NCBI RefSeq assembly: GCF_004522175.1
Contig: NZ_SDEB01000008.1
Coordinates: forward strand, 89,361-153,360
DNA length: 64,000 bases
Source: Paracoccus ravus
Lineage (GTDB): Bacteria > Pseudomonadota > Alphaproteobacteria > Rhodobacterales > Rhodobacteraceae
Reading direction: 5' to 3'
Position 1 is the first letter of the stretch; every line of letters begins with the position of its first letter. The notes under the pieces are model-generated. The model was not told the origin of the DNA. It saw only the letters and a list, made by a program, of their open reading frames with translations, and made no database searches. Below, in pieces: positions 27,396 through 36,586 of this stretch. Made by a program: the position numbers and the translations under genes.

Positions 27396-28868
27396 TTATT
27401 CGCTCCAGCGTACCTTGGTCAGGTCATTGGCCGGCATGGGAGCGTTTTCCCAAAGTCCCTCGATCCCGGCCTTGGCCACGCCGGTTTTGGCCAGTTGGAA
27501 CAGGAAGCCATTGGCATAATCATCGGCAAGAATTTCCTGCGCCTTTTTCAGCAGGTCCGAGCGGGCAGCCGGCTCGGTCGCGGCCCCGAGTTCCGCCATC
27601 ACGCGTGCAAATTCCTGATTGGCATAATTGAAGTAATATCCGTCGCGGGCATAGATCCCGATATCCATCGGCTCGACATGGCTGATCACCGTCAGGTCGA
27701 AATCGGCATTCTTGAACACCTGCTCAAGCCATTGGGCCCATTCCATATTCGTGATCTCGGTCTTGATCCCGACCGCTGCCAGTTCGGCCTGAATGATTTC
27801 ACCGCCCCGGCGCGCATAGGGCGTCGGCGGCAGGGCAAGCCGCAGCGTCAGGTTTTCGGCCCCGGCCTCGGCCAGAAGCGCCTTGGCCCGCTCTGGGTCA
27901 TGGCCCGATTTCGCCGTCAGATCGACATAATCGGGATTGTGGGGGGCGAAATGCGTGCCGATCGGCGTACCATAGCCGAACATCGCGCCTTCGATGATCT
28001 CGCTGCGGTTCAGCGCGTGGGCAATGGCCTCGCGGACCTTGATATCGGCAAGGGCGGGATGCTTGTGATTCATCGCGAGAATCGTCTCGCCTTCGGTGGT
28101 GCCGACAAGCACCTTGAAGCGGGGATCGGCCTCGATCTGCGCCAGTGTCTCGGGCGCGGGATAGATCGGGAAAGCGTCGATATCACCGGCCATGATCGCG
28201 GCATAGGCGGCACTCGGGTCCGGGACAAAGCGGAAGGTCGCGGATTTGAGCATGGGCTTTTCGCCCCAATAGCCGTCGAAGGCGGTCAGGGTGATATGGT
28301 TGCCCTGTCCCCATTCCTCGAAGCGGAACGGTCCCGTGCCGACGGGCTTAGTCGCGTTCGACGCGGCGCTTTCGGGCGCGACCATCACCGCGTCGCCCCA
28401 GGCCATCTTGAAGGGAAAGCCGCCATCGGGCGCTTTCAGCGTCACCCGGACGGTCTGTGGATCGACCGCCTCGACCTTGTCTATCCCCTCGAACAGGGCC
28501 TTCTGCGCATTCGTGCTGTCGGCTCCGCGTGCGCGGTCGAGCGAAAAGATCACGTCCTGCGCGTCAAAACCGGTGCCGTCATGGAAGCTGACACCGGGGC
28601 GCAGGTGGAATACATAGCTCGCGCCCCCCTCGGTCACATCCCAGGACGATGCGAGCCCCGGCGCGACGCTGCCATCCGGGCCGATCCGGGTCAGACCCTC
28701 GAACAGATTGGCATAGACAACCTCGTCGATGGCGGCGGCCGCATTGCCCGTCGGGTCCAGGTTTGGCGGCTCAAGCACCATGCCCAGAGTGATCCGGTCC
28801 GAGGCGGCCCAGCCGGCCGAGGCCGACAGGGCGGCCAAAGCCGCAGCAGCAAGGAATCGTTCAAGCAT
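27396..28868 (-). CDS. Peptide/nickel-type ABC importer, periplasmic binding protein (family 5)
   Basis: A 490-residue secreted binding protein. Signal peptide MLERFLAAAALAALSASAGWA; the mature part begins SDRITLGMVLEPPNLDPTGN and has the family 5 marks VYANLFEGLTRIGPDG, YVFHLRPGVSFHDGTGF and VREAIAHALNRSEII. The second ATG (28868) is preferred because GGGGGA lies 6 bases before it. There is no permease or ATPase next to it; the DppBC-like permeases and fused ATPase at 17.9-21.2 kb on the same strand lack a binding protein, so it may serve them. Confidence 0.92.
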   Translation of the reverse strand: MLERFLAAAALAALSASAGWAASDRITLGMVLEPPNLDPTGNAAAAIDEVVYANLFEGLTRIGPDGSVAPGLASSWDVTEGGASYVFHLRPGVSFHDGTGFDAQDVIFSLDRARGADSTNAQKALFEGIDKVEAVDPQTVRVTLKAPDGGFPFKMAWGDAVMVAPESAASNATKPVGTGPFRFEEWGQGNHITLTAFDGYWGEKPMLKSATFRFVPDPSAAYAAIMAGDIDAFPIYPAPETLAQIEADPRFKVLVGTTEGETILAMNHKHPALADIKVREAIAHALNRSEIIEGAMFGYGTPIGTHFAPHNPDYVDLTAKSGHDPERAKALLAEAGAENLTLRLALPPTPYARRGGEIIQAELAAVGIKTEITNMEWAQWLEQVFKNADFDLTVISHVEPMDIGIYARDGYYFNYANQEFARVMAELGAATEPAARSDLLKKAQEILADDYANGFLFQLAKTGVAKAGIEGLWENAPMPANDLTKVRWSE

Positions 28869-28923
28869 CATATGTCCCCCAAGGCATCCTGAGAGACAGC
28901 TTTTCAACCAAAGAAAGCCGTGT

Positions 28924-29616
28924 TCAAGCCCGCTTCTCGGTCAGCTGCTGCAGAAAGCCCGCACAGCTCAGCCAGAGCGAGGTCAGCAGCAACCCCCACC
29001 GGGCCAGGCTGTCGGGGTGGAAATTGACCAGCACGGCCCAGACCGCAAAGCCGACCCAGGCCATCGTCACCGGCAGCGAGATCGCGCGCCAGCGCCGGGT
29101 GCGGACAGGATGGATGAATTTCACATTGCTGAACATGGTCGCCGTGAGCGCGACCACGACGAAGAGAATGATCCAGAAATTCGGCTCGAGCGCGAAAAGG
29201 ACCAGCACCACCATGTTCCAGCAGGCCGGAAAGCCGGCAAAGGAATAATCCTTGGTCTTCATCCGCGTATCGACGAAATAGATCACGCTGCCATAGGTGA
29301 TGGCGATGATCGCGATCCAGCCCGTCCAGCCCGGCAAGAGGCCGGATTTGAACAGCGCATAGGCCGGGATGAACACATAGGTCAGATAGTCGATGATGAG
29401 ATCCATCAGGACCCCGTCATAGGTCGGCCAGTTGACCCGGACATGGTAGCGCCGGGCCAGAGGCCCGTCGATCCCGTCGACGATCAGGGCGATCACCAAC
29501 CACAGGAACATCAGTGACCATTCGCCATCGGCGGCGGCCAGCAATGCAAGCATGGAGAGGACCGCGCCGGTCGCGGTCAGAAGATGGACAGACAGGGCTT
29601 TGTAGCGAAGGTTCAT
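28924..29616 (-). CDS. pcs: Phosphatidylcholine synthase
   Basis: Condenses CDP-diacylglycerol with choline to form phosphatidylcholine in the inner membrane, the one-step bacterial route. The 230-residue protein has about 7-8 membrane helices and the Pcs variant of the CDP-alcohol phosphotransferase motif: D50-G51-x2-A54-R55-x12-G68-x3-D72-x3-D76. The 12-residue spacing (9 in ordinary family members) is diagnostic for Pcs. The start has only a weak Shine-Dalgarno. It lies between the binding-protein gene and serB, all on the minus strand. Confidence 0.95.
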   Translation of the reverse strand: MNLRYKALSVHLLTATGAVLSMLALLAAADGEWSLMFLWLVIALIVDGIDGPLARRYHVRVNWPTYDGVLMDLIIDYLTYVFIPAYALFKSGLLPGWTGWIAIIAITYGSVIYFVDTRMKTKDYSFAGFPACWNMVVLVLFALEPNFWIILFVVVALTATMFSNVKFIHPVRTRRWRAISLPVTMAWVGFAVWAVLVNFHPDSLARWGLLLTSLWLSCAGFLQQLTEKRA

Positions 29617-29691
29617 GACCCGCTTCTGTCATCGAATGGTCGCATTCGCAAGTTCGCGGTCCCGTGAATGCGCGTCACGCCCCGGCAATGC

Positions 29692-30567
29692 TCAGCAGAT
29701 GAACTCGTCGGCGGCATAGCCCTGAAGATAGAGCAGCGCGGTGAGATCGGCGTGATTGATCCGCAGCGCGACCTGTTCAGCGACGACCGGCTTGGCATGA
29801 AGCGCGACGCCGCTGCCCGCAAGCTGCAACATACCGAGATCATTCGCGCCATCGCCCACGGCCATCGCGTCGGCCGGGGTCAGGCCGCGTGCGGCGGTGA
29901 TGGTTTCGAGCGCCTCGACCTTGGCTTCGCGGCCCAGGATTGGCAATCCGACATGGCCGGTCAGCACGCCCTCATCGGCCAGAAGGTCATTCGCGCGATG
30001 TTCGTCAAAGCCGAGCGCGGCCGAAACCGGGCCGGTAAAGACGGTGAAGCCGCCCGAGACCAATGCCGTATAGGCACCTTGCGCGCGCATGGTCGCGACC
30101 AGTTCCTTGCCCCCCGGGGCCAAGGTGATCCGGCTTTCGAGCACCTCGCCGATCACCGATTCCGAAAGCCCCGCGAGCAGGCCGACGCGGGCGATCAGCG
30201 CCTCGTGGAAATTCAACTCGCCATTCATCGCCTGTGCGGTGATGGCGGCGACACGCTCGCCCACGCCCGCGAAATCGGCCAGTTCGTCGATGCATTCCTG
30301 CCGGATCATGGTCGAATCCATATCCGCCAGCAGGACCGATTTGCGGCGTCCTTGCGTCGGCTGGATCGCCAGATCGAAGCCCTTGGCTTGCAGGATCGCC
30401 CAGATGTTCCAGAAATCTGCGGGCAGGGTTTCAACCGGAAATTCCGCAGCGATTCCCTGATTGAGCCAGAGGACATGGCCGCCATTCCAGTCCTGCCGCA
30501 ATTCGTCGACAAGCGCGGTTGCGAGATTGGCGCGATCAGGGGCGGCAAGGACGGTGATGGTGAACAT
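29692..30567 (-). CDS. serB: Phosphoserine phosphatase
   Basis: Last step of serine synthesis: phosphoserine to serine. The 291-residue HAD enzyme has motif I DMDSTMI (nucleophile and acid Asp), the SGGFTVF motif II, and motif IV GDGANDLGML. An N-terminal ~75-residue domain precedes the catalytic part, as in E. coli SerB. Start supported by GGAGG. It is transcribed away from serC-serA across a 189-bp promoter region, so the full pathway sits at one locus. Confidence 0.96.
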   Translation of the reverse strand: MFTITVLAAPDRANLATALVDELRQDWNGGHVLWLNQGIAAEFPVETLPADFWNIWAILQAKGFDLAIQPTQGRRKSVLLADMDSTMIRQECIDELADFAGVGERVAAITAQAMNGELNFHEALIARVGLLAGLSESVIGEVLESRITLAPGGKELVATMRAQGAYTALVSGGFTVFTGPVSAALGFDEHRANDLLADEGVLTGHVGLPILGREAKVEALETITAARGLTPADAMAVGDGANDLGMLQLAGSGVALHAKPVVAEQVALRINHADLTALLYLQGYAADEFIC

Positions 30568-30756
30568 GGGGCCTCCGCAGCAGATAGTTGCGCGCAGGAC
30601 TAGCCAAAGCGCGCCCCGGCTTCAATCGAACAGGGCGGATTAAAATCTTTTGCGTCACCCTGGAAAAAATTCTTGCCTGAATCATGGGCGGGTTATATGG
30701 CCGTCAGCGGGACACGCCGCCCCAACGCGGCGCTATCTAGCTGGAAGGCTACACAT

Positions 30757-31911
<1,155 letters not shown>

Positions 31912-31925
31912 TTGATCTGACCGGA

Positions 31926-31975
31926 CCGGGGGCGCTGCCCCCGGACCCCCGGGATATTTAGACAAGAAAGAAGCT
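31926..31975 (+). repeat. GC hairpin element in the serC-serA gap
   Basis: An 8-bp stem (ccgggggc 31926-31933, gcccccgg 31937-31944) is followed by acccccgggatattta and gacaagaaagaag. I recall very similar intergenic elements from other Rhodobacteraceae genomes, so it may be a dispersed repeat; only one copy is visible here. It could attenuate transcription into serA. Confidence 0.45.
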
Positions 31976-32029
31976 GACTTGCGGTGCGCGCGGCGCGACG
32001 CCGACCCCGCATATCCAGAGGATAGAAAA

Positions 32030-33619
32030 ATGCCCAAGGTTCTCGTTTCGGACAAGCTTTCGGAAACCGCGGTCCAGATCTTCCGCGACCGTGGCGTCGA
32101 GGTGGATTACCTGCCCGATGTCGGCAAGGACAAGGAAAAGCTGGCCGAGATCATCGGCCAATATGACGGCCTCGCGATCCGCTCGGCCACCAAGGTGACC
32201 GCGAAGCTCTTGGAAAGCGCGACCAATCTGAAGGTCATCGGCCGCGCCGGGATCGGCGTCGATAATGTCGAGATCCCCGCCGCCTCGAAGAAGGGCGTGA
32301 TCGTGATGAACACGCCCTTCGGCAATAGCGTCACCACCGCCGAGCACGCCATCGCGCTGATGTTCGCCGTTGCGCGTCAACTGCCCGAGGCCTCGGCCTC
32401 GACCCATGCCGGGAAATGGGAGAAGAACCGCTTCATGGGCGTCGAGGTCTTCAACAAGACCCTCGGCATCATCGGCGCGGGCAATATCGGCTCGATCGTG
32501 ATCGACCGCGCCCTCGGCCTGCGCATGAAGGTCCTGGCCTATGATCCCTTCCTGTCGGAAGAGCGCGCACTGGAACTGGGCGTGAAGAAGGTCGAGCTGG
32601 ACGAGATGCTTGCCAAGGCCGATTTCATCACGCTGCACGTTCCGCTGACCGAGAAGACCAAGAACATCCTGTCGCGCGAGAACCTCGCCAAGACCAAGAA
32701 GGGTGTGCGCATCGTCAATGCCGCGCGCGGCGGTCTGATCGACGAGGAGGCTTTGGCCGAGCTGCTGAAATCGGGCCATGTCGCCGGTGCTGCTCTGGAT
32801 GTTTTCGCGACCGAGCCGGCAACCGAAAGCCCGCTTTTCGGCCTGCCGAACGTGGTCGTGACGCCGCATCTGGGTGCCTCGACCAATGAGGCTCAGGAAA
32901 ACGTGGCCCTGCAGGTCGCCGAGCAGATGGCGGATTACCTGTTGACCGGCGCCGTGCAGAACGCGCTGAACATGCCTTCGGTCACCGCCGAGGAAGCCGC
33001 CGTCATGGGGCCCTGGATCAAGCTCGCCGGGCATCTGGGTGCCTTCATCGGCCAGATGACCGATGAGCCGATCAAGGCGATCAATGTGCTTTACGATGGC
33101 GTCGCCTCGGAAATGAACCTGAAGGCGCTGAATGCCGCGGTGATTTCGGGCGTGATGAAGGCGACCAATCCCGACGTGAACATGGTCTCGGCCCCGGTCA
33201 TGGCCGCCGAGCGCGGCGTGCAGGTTGCGACCACGACGCAGGGCAAGACCGGCGTGTTCGACGGCTATATCAAGGCGACCGTGGTCACCGAGACCCGTGA
33301 GCGTTCGATTGCGGGCACGGTCTTCAGCGACGGCAAGCCGCGCTTCATCCAGATCCGGGGCATCAATGTCGATGCCGAGATCGGCCAGCACATGCTTTAC
33401 ACCCGCAACAAGGACGTTCCGGGCGTGATCGGCGCTCTGGGCACGACGCTGGGCGATCTGGGCGTGAACATCGCGAACTTCACCCTTGGCCGTACCAAGG
33501 CCGCGGATGACGCGATCGCGATCCTCTATCTGGACGAGGAACTGAAGCCCGAGGTCATTGAGGCGCTGCGCGCCACCGGCAAGTTCGTTCAGGTTCGGCC
33601 GATCAATTTCGAAGTCTGA
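32030..33619 (+). CDS. serA: D-3-phosphoglycerate dehydrogenase, long form with ACT domain
   Basis: First step of serine synthesis: 3-phosphoglycerate to 3-phosphohydroxypyruvate with NAD+. The 529-residue enzyme has the substrate domain (1-~100), the Rossmann NAD domain with GIIGAGNIGSIV, the catalytic Arg/Glu/His pattern (NAARGGLIDEEAL, TPHLGASTNEAQ), the intervening long-form domain (~320-450), and a C-terminal ACT domain from about 455 (VPGVIGALGTTLGDLGVNIANFTLGR), usually the site of serine feedback. Follows serC. Confidence 0.97.
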   Translation: MPKVLVSDKLSETAVQIFRDRGVEVDYLPDVGKDKEKLAEIIGQYDGLAIRSATKVTAKLLESATNLKVIGRAGIGVDNVEIPAASKKGVIVMNTPFGNSVTTAEHAIALMFAVARQLPEASASTHAGKWEKNRFMGVEVFNKTLGIIGAGNIGSIVIDRALGLRMKVLAYDPFLSEERALELGVKKVELDEMLAKADFITLHVPLTEKTKNILSRENLAKTKKGVRIVNAARGGLIDEEALAELLKSGHVAGAALDVFATEPATESPLFGLPNVVVTPHLGASTNEAQENVALQVAEQMADYLLTGAVQNALNMPSVTAEEAAVMGPWIKLAGHLGAFIGQMTDEPIKAINVLYDGVASEMNLKALNAAVISGVMKATNPDVNMVSAPVMAAERGVQVATTTQGKTGVFDGYIKATVVTETRERSIAGTVFSDGKPRFIQIRGINVDAEIGQHMLYTRNKDVPGVIGALGTTLGDLGVNIANFTLGRTKAADDAIAILYLDEELKPEVIEALRATGKFVQVRPINFEV

Positions 33620-33639
33620 TCGCTTCGCTTGCGCCTGCC

Positions 33640-33667
33640 AGCCCCCGGAGTAACCTCCGGGGGCTTT
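33640..33667 (+). terminator. Terminator after serA
   Basis: An 11-bp perfect stem (agcccccggag 33640-33650, ctccgggggct 33655-33665, loop taac) ends in ttt, 20 bases after the serA stop. Confidence 0.75.
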
Positions 33668-33684
33668 GTCATTCGGAGTTACTC

Positions 33685-34431
33685 ATGCGCAGCTATGTCA
33701 TCGGCGATATTCATGGCCATCTGGACCTGCTGAAGGCGGTCCATGCGCGGATCGCCCGGGATGATGCTGCACATGGCGGCGGCGGCCAGATCGTGCATGT
33801 GGGCGATCTGATCGACCGCGGTCCGGATTCTCGGGGCGTCGTGGAATATCTGATGCGGGGCCAGATGGACGGCAGGCCCTGGATCGTGCTCAAGGGCAAT
33901 CACGACCGGTTCTTGTCGCGGTTTCTGGCAGATCCGGGCTGGATCGATCAGGGCCTTGCCTCGCGGCGGCACTGGCTGGACCATCCCAATCTGGGGGCAG
34001 CGCAGACACTGGCATCCTATGGCGTCGATCTCGCGGGCCGCAGCCATGCCGAATTGCACGAGGCCTTGCTGCGGGCGGTTCCGCCGGCCCATGCCGATTG
34101 GCTGGACCGTCTGCCTTTGTGGCATGCTCTGCCGGAAGCCATTATCGTCCATGCCGGCATCCGCCCTGGCATCCCCATCGAGCGGCAGGCCGAGGATGAT
34201 CTGGTCTGGATACGTCACGGCTTTCTTGACGACCGGACGGATCACGGCAAACTCATCGTGCATGGCCATACCGTGGTCGATCAGGTGACGCATTTCAGCA
34301 ACCGACTGGCGGTCGATACCGGCGCGGCATATGGGCGTGACCTGAGCGCCGTTCTGTTCGAGGATGGCAATATCCACCTGCTGACAGATCAGGGGCGCGA
34401 GGCGATCTGTCATGCGGATGGCGCTTGGTGA
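33685..34431 (+). CDS. Metallophosphoesterase, PrpA/ApaH-like protein phosphatase
   Basis: A 248-residue cytosolic calcineurin-type phosphoesterase with all five metal motifs: GDIHGH (about 7-12), GDLIDRGPDS, KGNHD, HAG and HGHTVV. This is the PP1-like bacterial serine/threonine phosphatase family (PrpA/B, lambda phosphatase); dinucleoside polyphosphate hydrolysis is an alternative. The ATG lies about 18 bases after the serA terminator. hspQ follows after 133 bases. Confidence 0.9.
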   Translation: MRSYVIGDIHGHLDLLKAVHARIARDDAAHGGGGQIVHVGDLIDRGPDSRGVVEYLMRGQMDGRPWIVLKGNHDRFLSRFLADPGWIDQGLASRRHWLDHPNLGAAQTLASYGVDLAGRSHAELHEALLRAVPPAHADWLDRLPLWHALPEAIIVHAGIRPGIPIERQAEDDLVWIRHGFLDDRTDHGKLIVHGHTVVDQVTHFSNRLAVDTGAAYGRDLSAVLFEDGNIHLLTDQGREAICHADGAW

Positions 34432-34564
34432 GCGCAGCAAGCGCGCCGGACGTCAGGATTCGGGCGCTTTTTTGCGCAATCCGCACGGGGCGCGGCGGGG
34501 GACGGCCGGTTGTGGACAGTCGGGGCATGCCGCGTTAAGAGCGCGGTGCAGAAGGAATAGCACG

Positions 34565-34897
34565 ATGCGGATCCCGGCAAGAACGGCGAAATACAACCTC
34601 GGGCAAGTTGTCCGTCACCGCGAGCACCCGTTTCGCGGGGTGATTTTCGATGTCGATCCGGAATTCGCCAATACAGAGGAATGGTACGAATCCATTCCCG
34701 AAGAGGCGCGCCCGGCCAAGGATCAGCCGTTCTATCATCTCTATGCCGAGACCGACGCCACCTATTACGTCGCCTATGTTTCCGAGCAGAACTTAGTTCC
34801 AGACAGTTCTGGCGAGCCGCTGGATCATCCCGAGGTCGATGTGATGTTCGGGGAATTCCGTGACGGTTTCTACCCGCTGCAATTTGGCCTGAACTAA
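34565..34897 (+). CDS. hspQ: Heat shock protein HspQ (YccV-like hemimethylated-DNA-binding domain)
   Basis: In E. coli HspQ is a heat-shock protein that binds DnaA and acts as a specificity factor for Lon. The 110-residue product covers the single YccV domain: YNLGQVVRHREHPFRGVIFDVDPEF, QPFYHLYAE, YVAYVSEQNLVPD. The ATG follows by about 10 bases a short agaaggaa site. It is the last clear gene before a 570-bp gene-poor stretch. Confidence 0.93.
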   Translation: MRIPARTAKYNLGQVVRHREHPFRGVIFDVDPEFANTEEWYESIPEEARPAKDQPFYHLYAETDATYYVAYVSEQNLVPDSSGEPLDHPEVDVMFGEFRDGFYPLQFGLN

Positions 34898-35466
34898 GGT
34901 CCGTGGACATTCGGCATGAGGCGATGATCATCGCAGCCAGATATCATTTGACGGTGTAGCAGCAGCTATTGTTTTCGTGTCGCGCGGCTCGGGCTCGGTA
35001 TTTTCTGGGTCATCGTGAAGAGATTGTCGACCGGCTGTCCCAACGTAGAGGCCGTGTCGCTTGGGCTTCCGGCGCGCTAGCGGCGGATAGGGTCGCGTCG
35101 TCGCGCGCCGATCTCTGTTGCACGCCGATCCGCGTCGAAGGGCGTTTCCACGCGAATGGCTGCGAATGCCGTGGGATGAGGGGGTGCGCCACCTTGCAAC
35201 TCAATGGACCGACCCGGCTGCAGGGCGAAATCAGTCGGTTGTTTAGGCGCATCGATCAACGCGGCGCGTCCGGTCAGGCCCGACCTGCTCCCGCCACAGA
35301 GCGGTCTGCGCAAAGAAGCGGCCAACCTTGTCCCAGGCACCACCGTCACGCGTCTTGCCGTGTCCAAGACCTGCCCAAGGCCGATGCGTCGTCACGATTT
35401 GCGGCTATCGCGTTCGGCGTTCCCTTCGGGCCTGTCGCCTCGGGGATCAGGTCAGGGGCCACTTGC
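34898..35466. other. 570-bp stretch without a recognisable gene
   Basis: Between hspQ and the RsbW-like gene (convergent) all six frames contain only short or compositionally odd translations, none with a motif that I know. Cys/Arg-rich translations suggest non-coding or decayed sequence. No inverted repeats at its ends, no terminator. It may be the eroded remains of an inserted element. Confidence 0.5.
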
Positions 35467-36021
35467 CTAGACCTGAGCCTGTTCCGCGGCTGCCGTTGGC
35501 ACGATGGGCAATTGGGTCTCGGCGACGGGTATCGTGAAGGCGAGGAAGTTTCGCGGCCCTTCACGGAAATAGCTGAGCGAGCTTGCGACATTCTGGATCA
35601 GGAACCAGCCGAAGCCGCCCTCGGGCAAGGCAAGGCTGTCCTCTGAGATCAGGGACAATTCGCGCAGGGCCCTTGGGGCAAGGCAGTCCGCGGGCAGGGG
35701 GATGCCGTCATCGGTGACGGCGCAAGCGATGCCGCCGACATGCCGCACGATCCAGAGATGGATCAGCGGGGGACCGTCAGGCCGTACCCGGCCGCTGTCC
35801 AAGACCGGGTCGCCATGCTGGCAGACATTGTTCAGCGTTTCGGCCAAGGCGAGTTCGAGCCTGGACAGAACCTCGGGCGAAGCGCTGCCGGCGAATTGTT
35901 CGCGCATGAAGATCAGCGTGTCGCGCACGGTCGATGGATCCGCGCGAAACTGCCGGTGCATCACCGGCTGTCGGTCCGGATCCATCTTGTAGAGGCGGCA
36001 TTGTTCGGTCCCGCCTGTCAT
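35467..36021 (-). CDS. RsbW/SpoIIAB-like anti-sigma serine kinase (ATP-binding)
   Basis: A 184-residue GHKL-type ATP-binding protein. The N box reads LELALAETLNNVCQHG (E61, N65, H69), the G1 box VTDDGIPLP and G2 EGGFGWFLIQN, the pattern of RsbW-type kinases that hold a sigma factor or other partner until a STAS protein frees it. No sigma factor or PP2C phosphatase is near, so the partner is unknown. Its start overlaps the stop of the STAS gene (ATGA), so the two are made together. Confidence 0.87.
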   Translation of the reverse strand: MTGGTEQCRLYKMDPDRQPVMHRQFRADPSTVRDTLIFMREQFAGSASPEVLSRLELALAETLNNVCQHGDPVLDSGRVRPDGPPLIHLWIVRHVGGIACAVTDDGIPLPADCLAPRALRELSLISEDSLALPEGGFGWFLIQNVASSLSYFREGPRNFLAFTIPVAETQLPIVPTAAAEQAQV

Positions 36022-36362
36022 TCCACCCGCCGTTCGGCCGTCTGGCCTGTATCCGAGGCGGGCCGAATGGCAATCACGCTGTCCATGCGGGTCAGGCGAA
36101 ACACGCGTTCGACATTGGGTGTCAGGCCGATCAGCGAAAAGCTTCGTCCCGCAGGCATGGATTTGTAGATCGCTATAATGGCCCCGAGGCCGGAACTGTC
36201 CATGAATTCGACCGCGGAGAGGTCCAGAACCACCCGGTCACCGCCATGCGCGACCAGGCTCCTGATCCGGTCCTTGAAGGCCAATGCGATGGCGGCGTCG
36301 ATCCTTCGCTCGTCGACTTGGATGGTGACACCATCGCTTTGCGGAAACAGGTTCAATTGCAT
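36018..36362 (-). CDS. STAS-domain anti-anti-sigma factor
   Basis: A 114-residue single STAS domain, the usual antagonist and substrate of an RsbW-type kinase. It has VVLDLSAVEFMDSSGLGAII, with the Ser56-Ser57 pair at the phosphorylation site. Upstream and co-translated with the kinase gene. Divergent from the Anbu cluster, with about 220 bp of shared upstream DNA, so common control is possible but not shown. Confidence 0.9.
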   Translation of the reverse strand: MQLNLFPQSDGVTIQVDERRIDAAIALAFKDRIRSLVAHGGDRVVLDLSAVEFMDSSGLGAIIAIYKSMPAGRSFSLIGLTPNVERVFRLTRMDSVIAIRPASDTGQTAERRVE

Positions 36363-36586
36363 GGCGGCCCTCTGGATGACAATTTTTTTTGAGGGTTACG
36401 ACGAAAAGATTAGGAAATCGTAACTTGCCGATCGGGACGGGCCGACAGCCTTCTGCCGGTTTGCAGGGCAGGGACTGCCGTCCGATGCGGCATCGGGGAA
36501 CTTCCCGCGATCTTTTCTGTTGGCCTGATGGACACTGACGGCCTGATTGCGAAGATCATGGGCAAGAGGTGAGGGAAAACCTTGGA

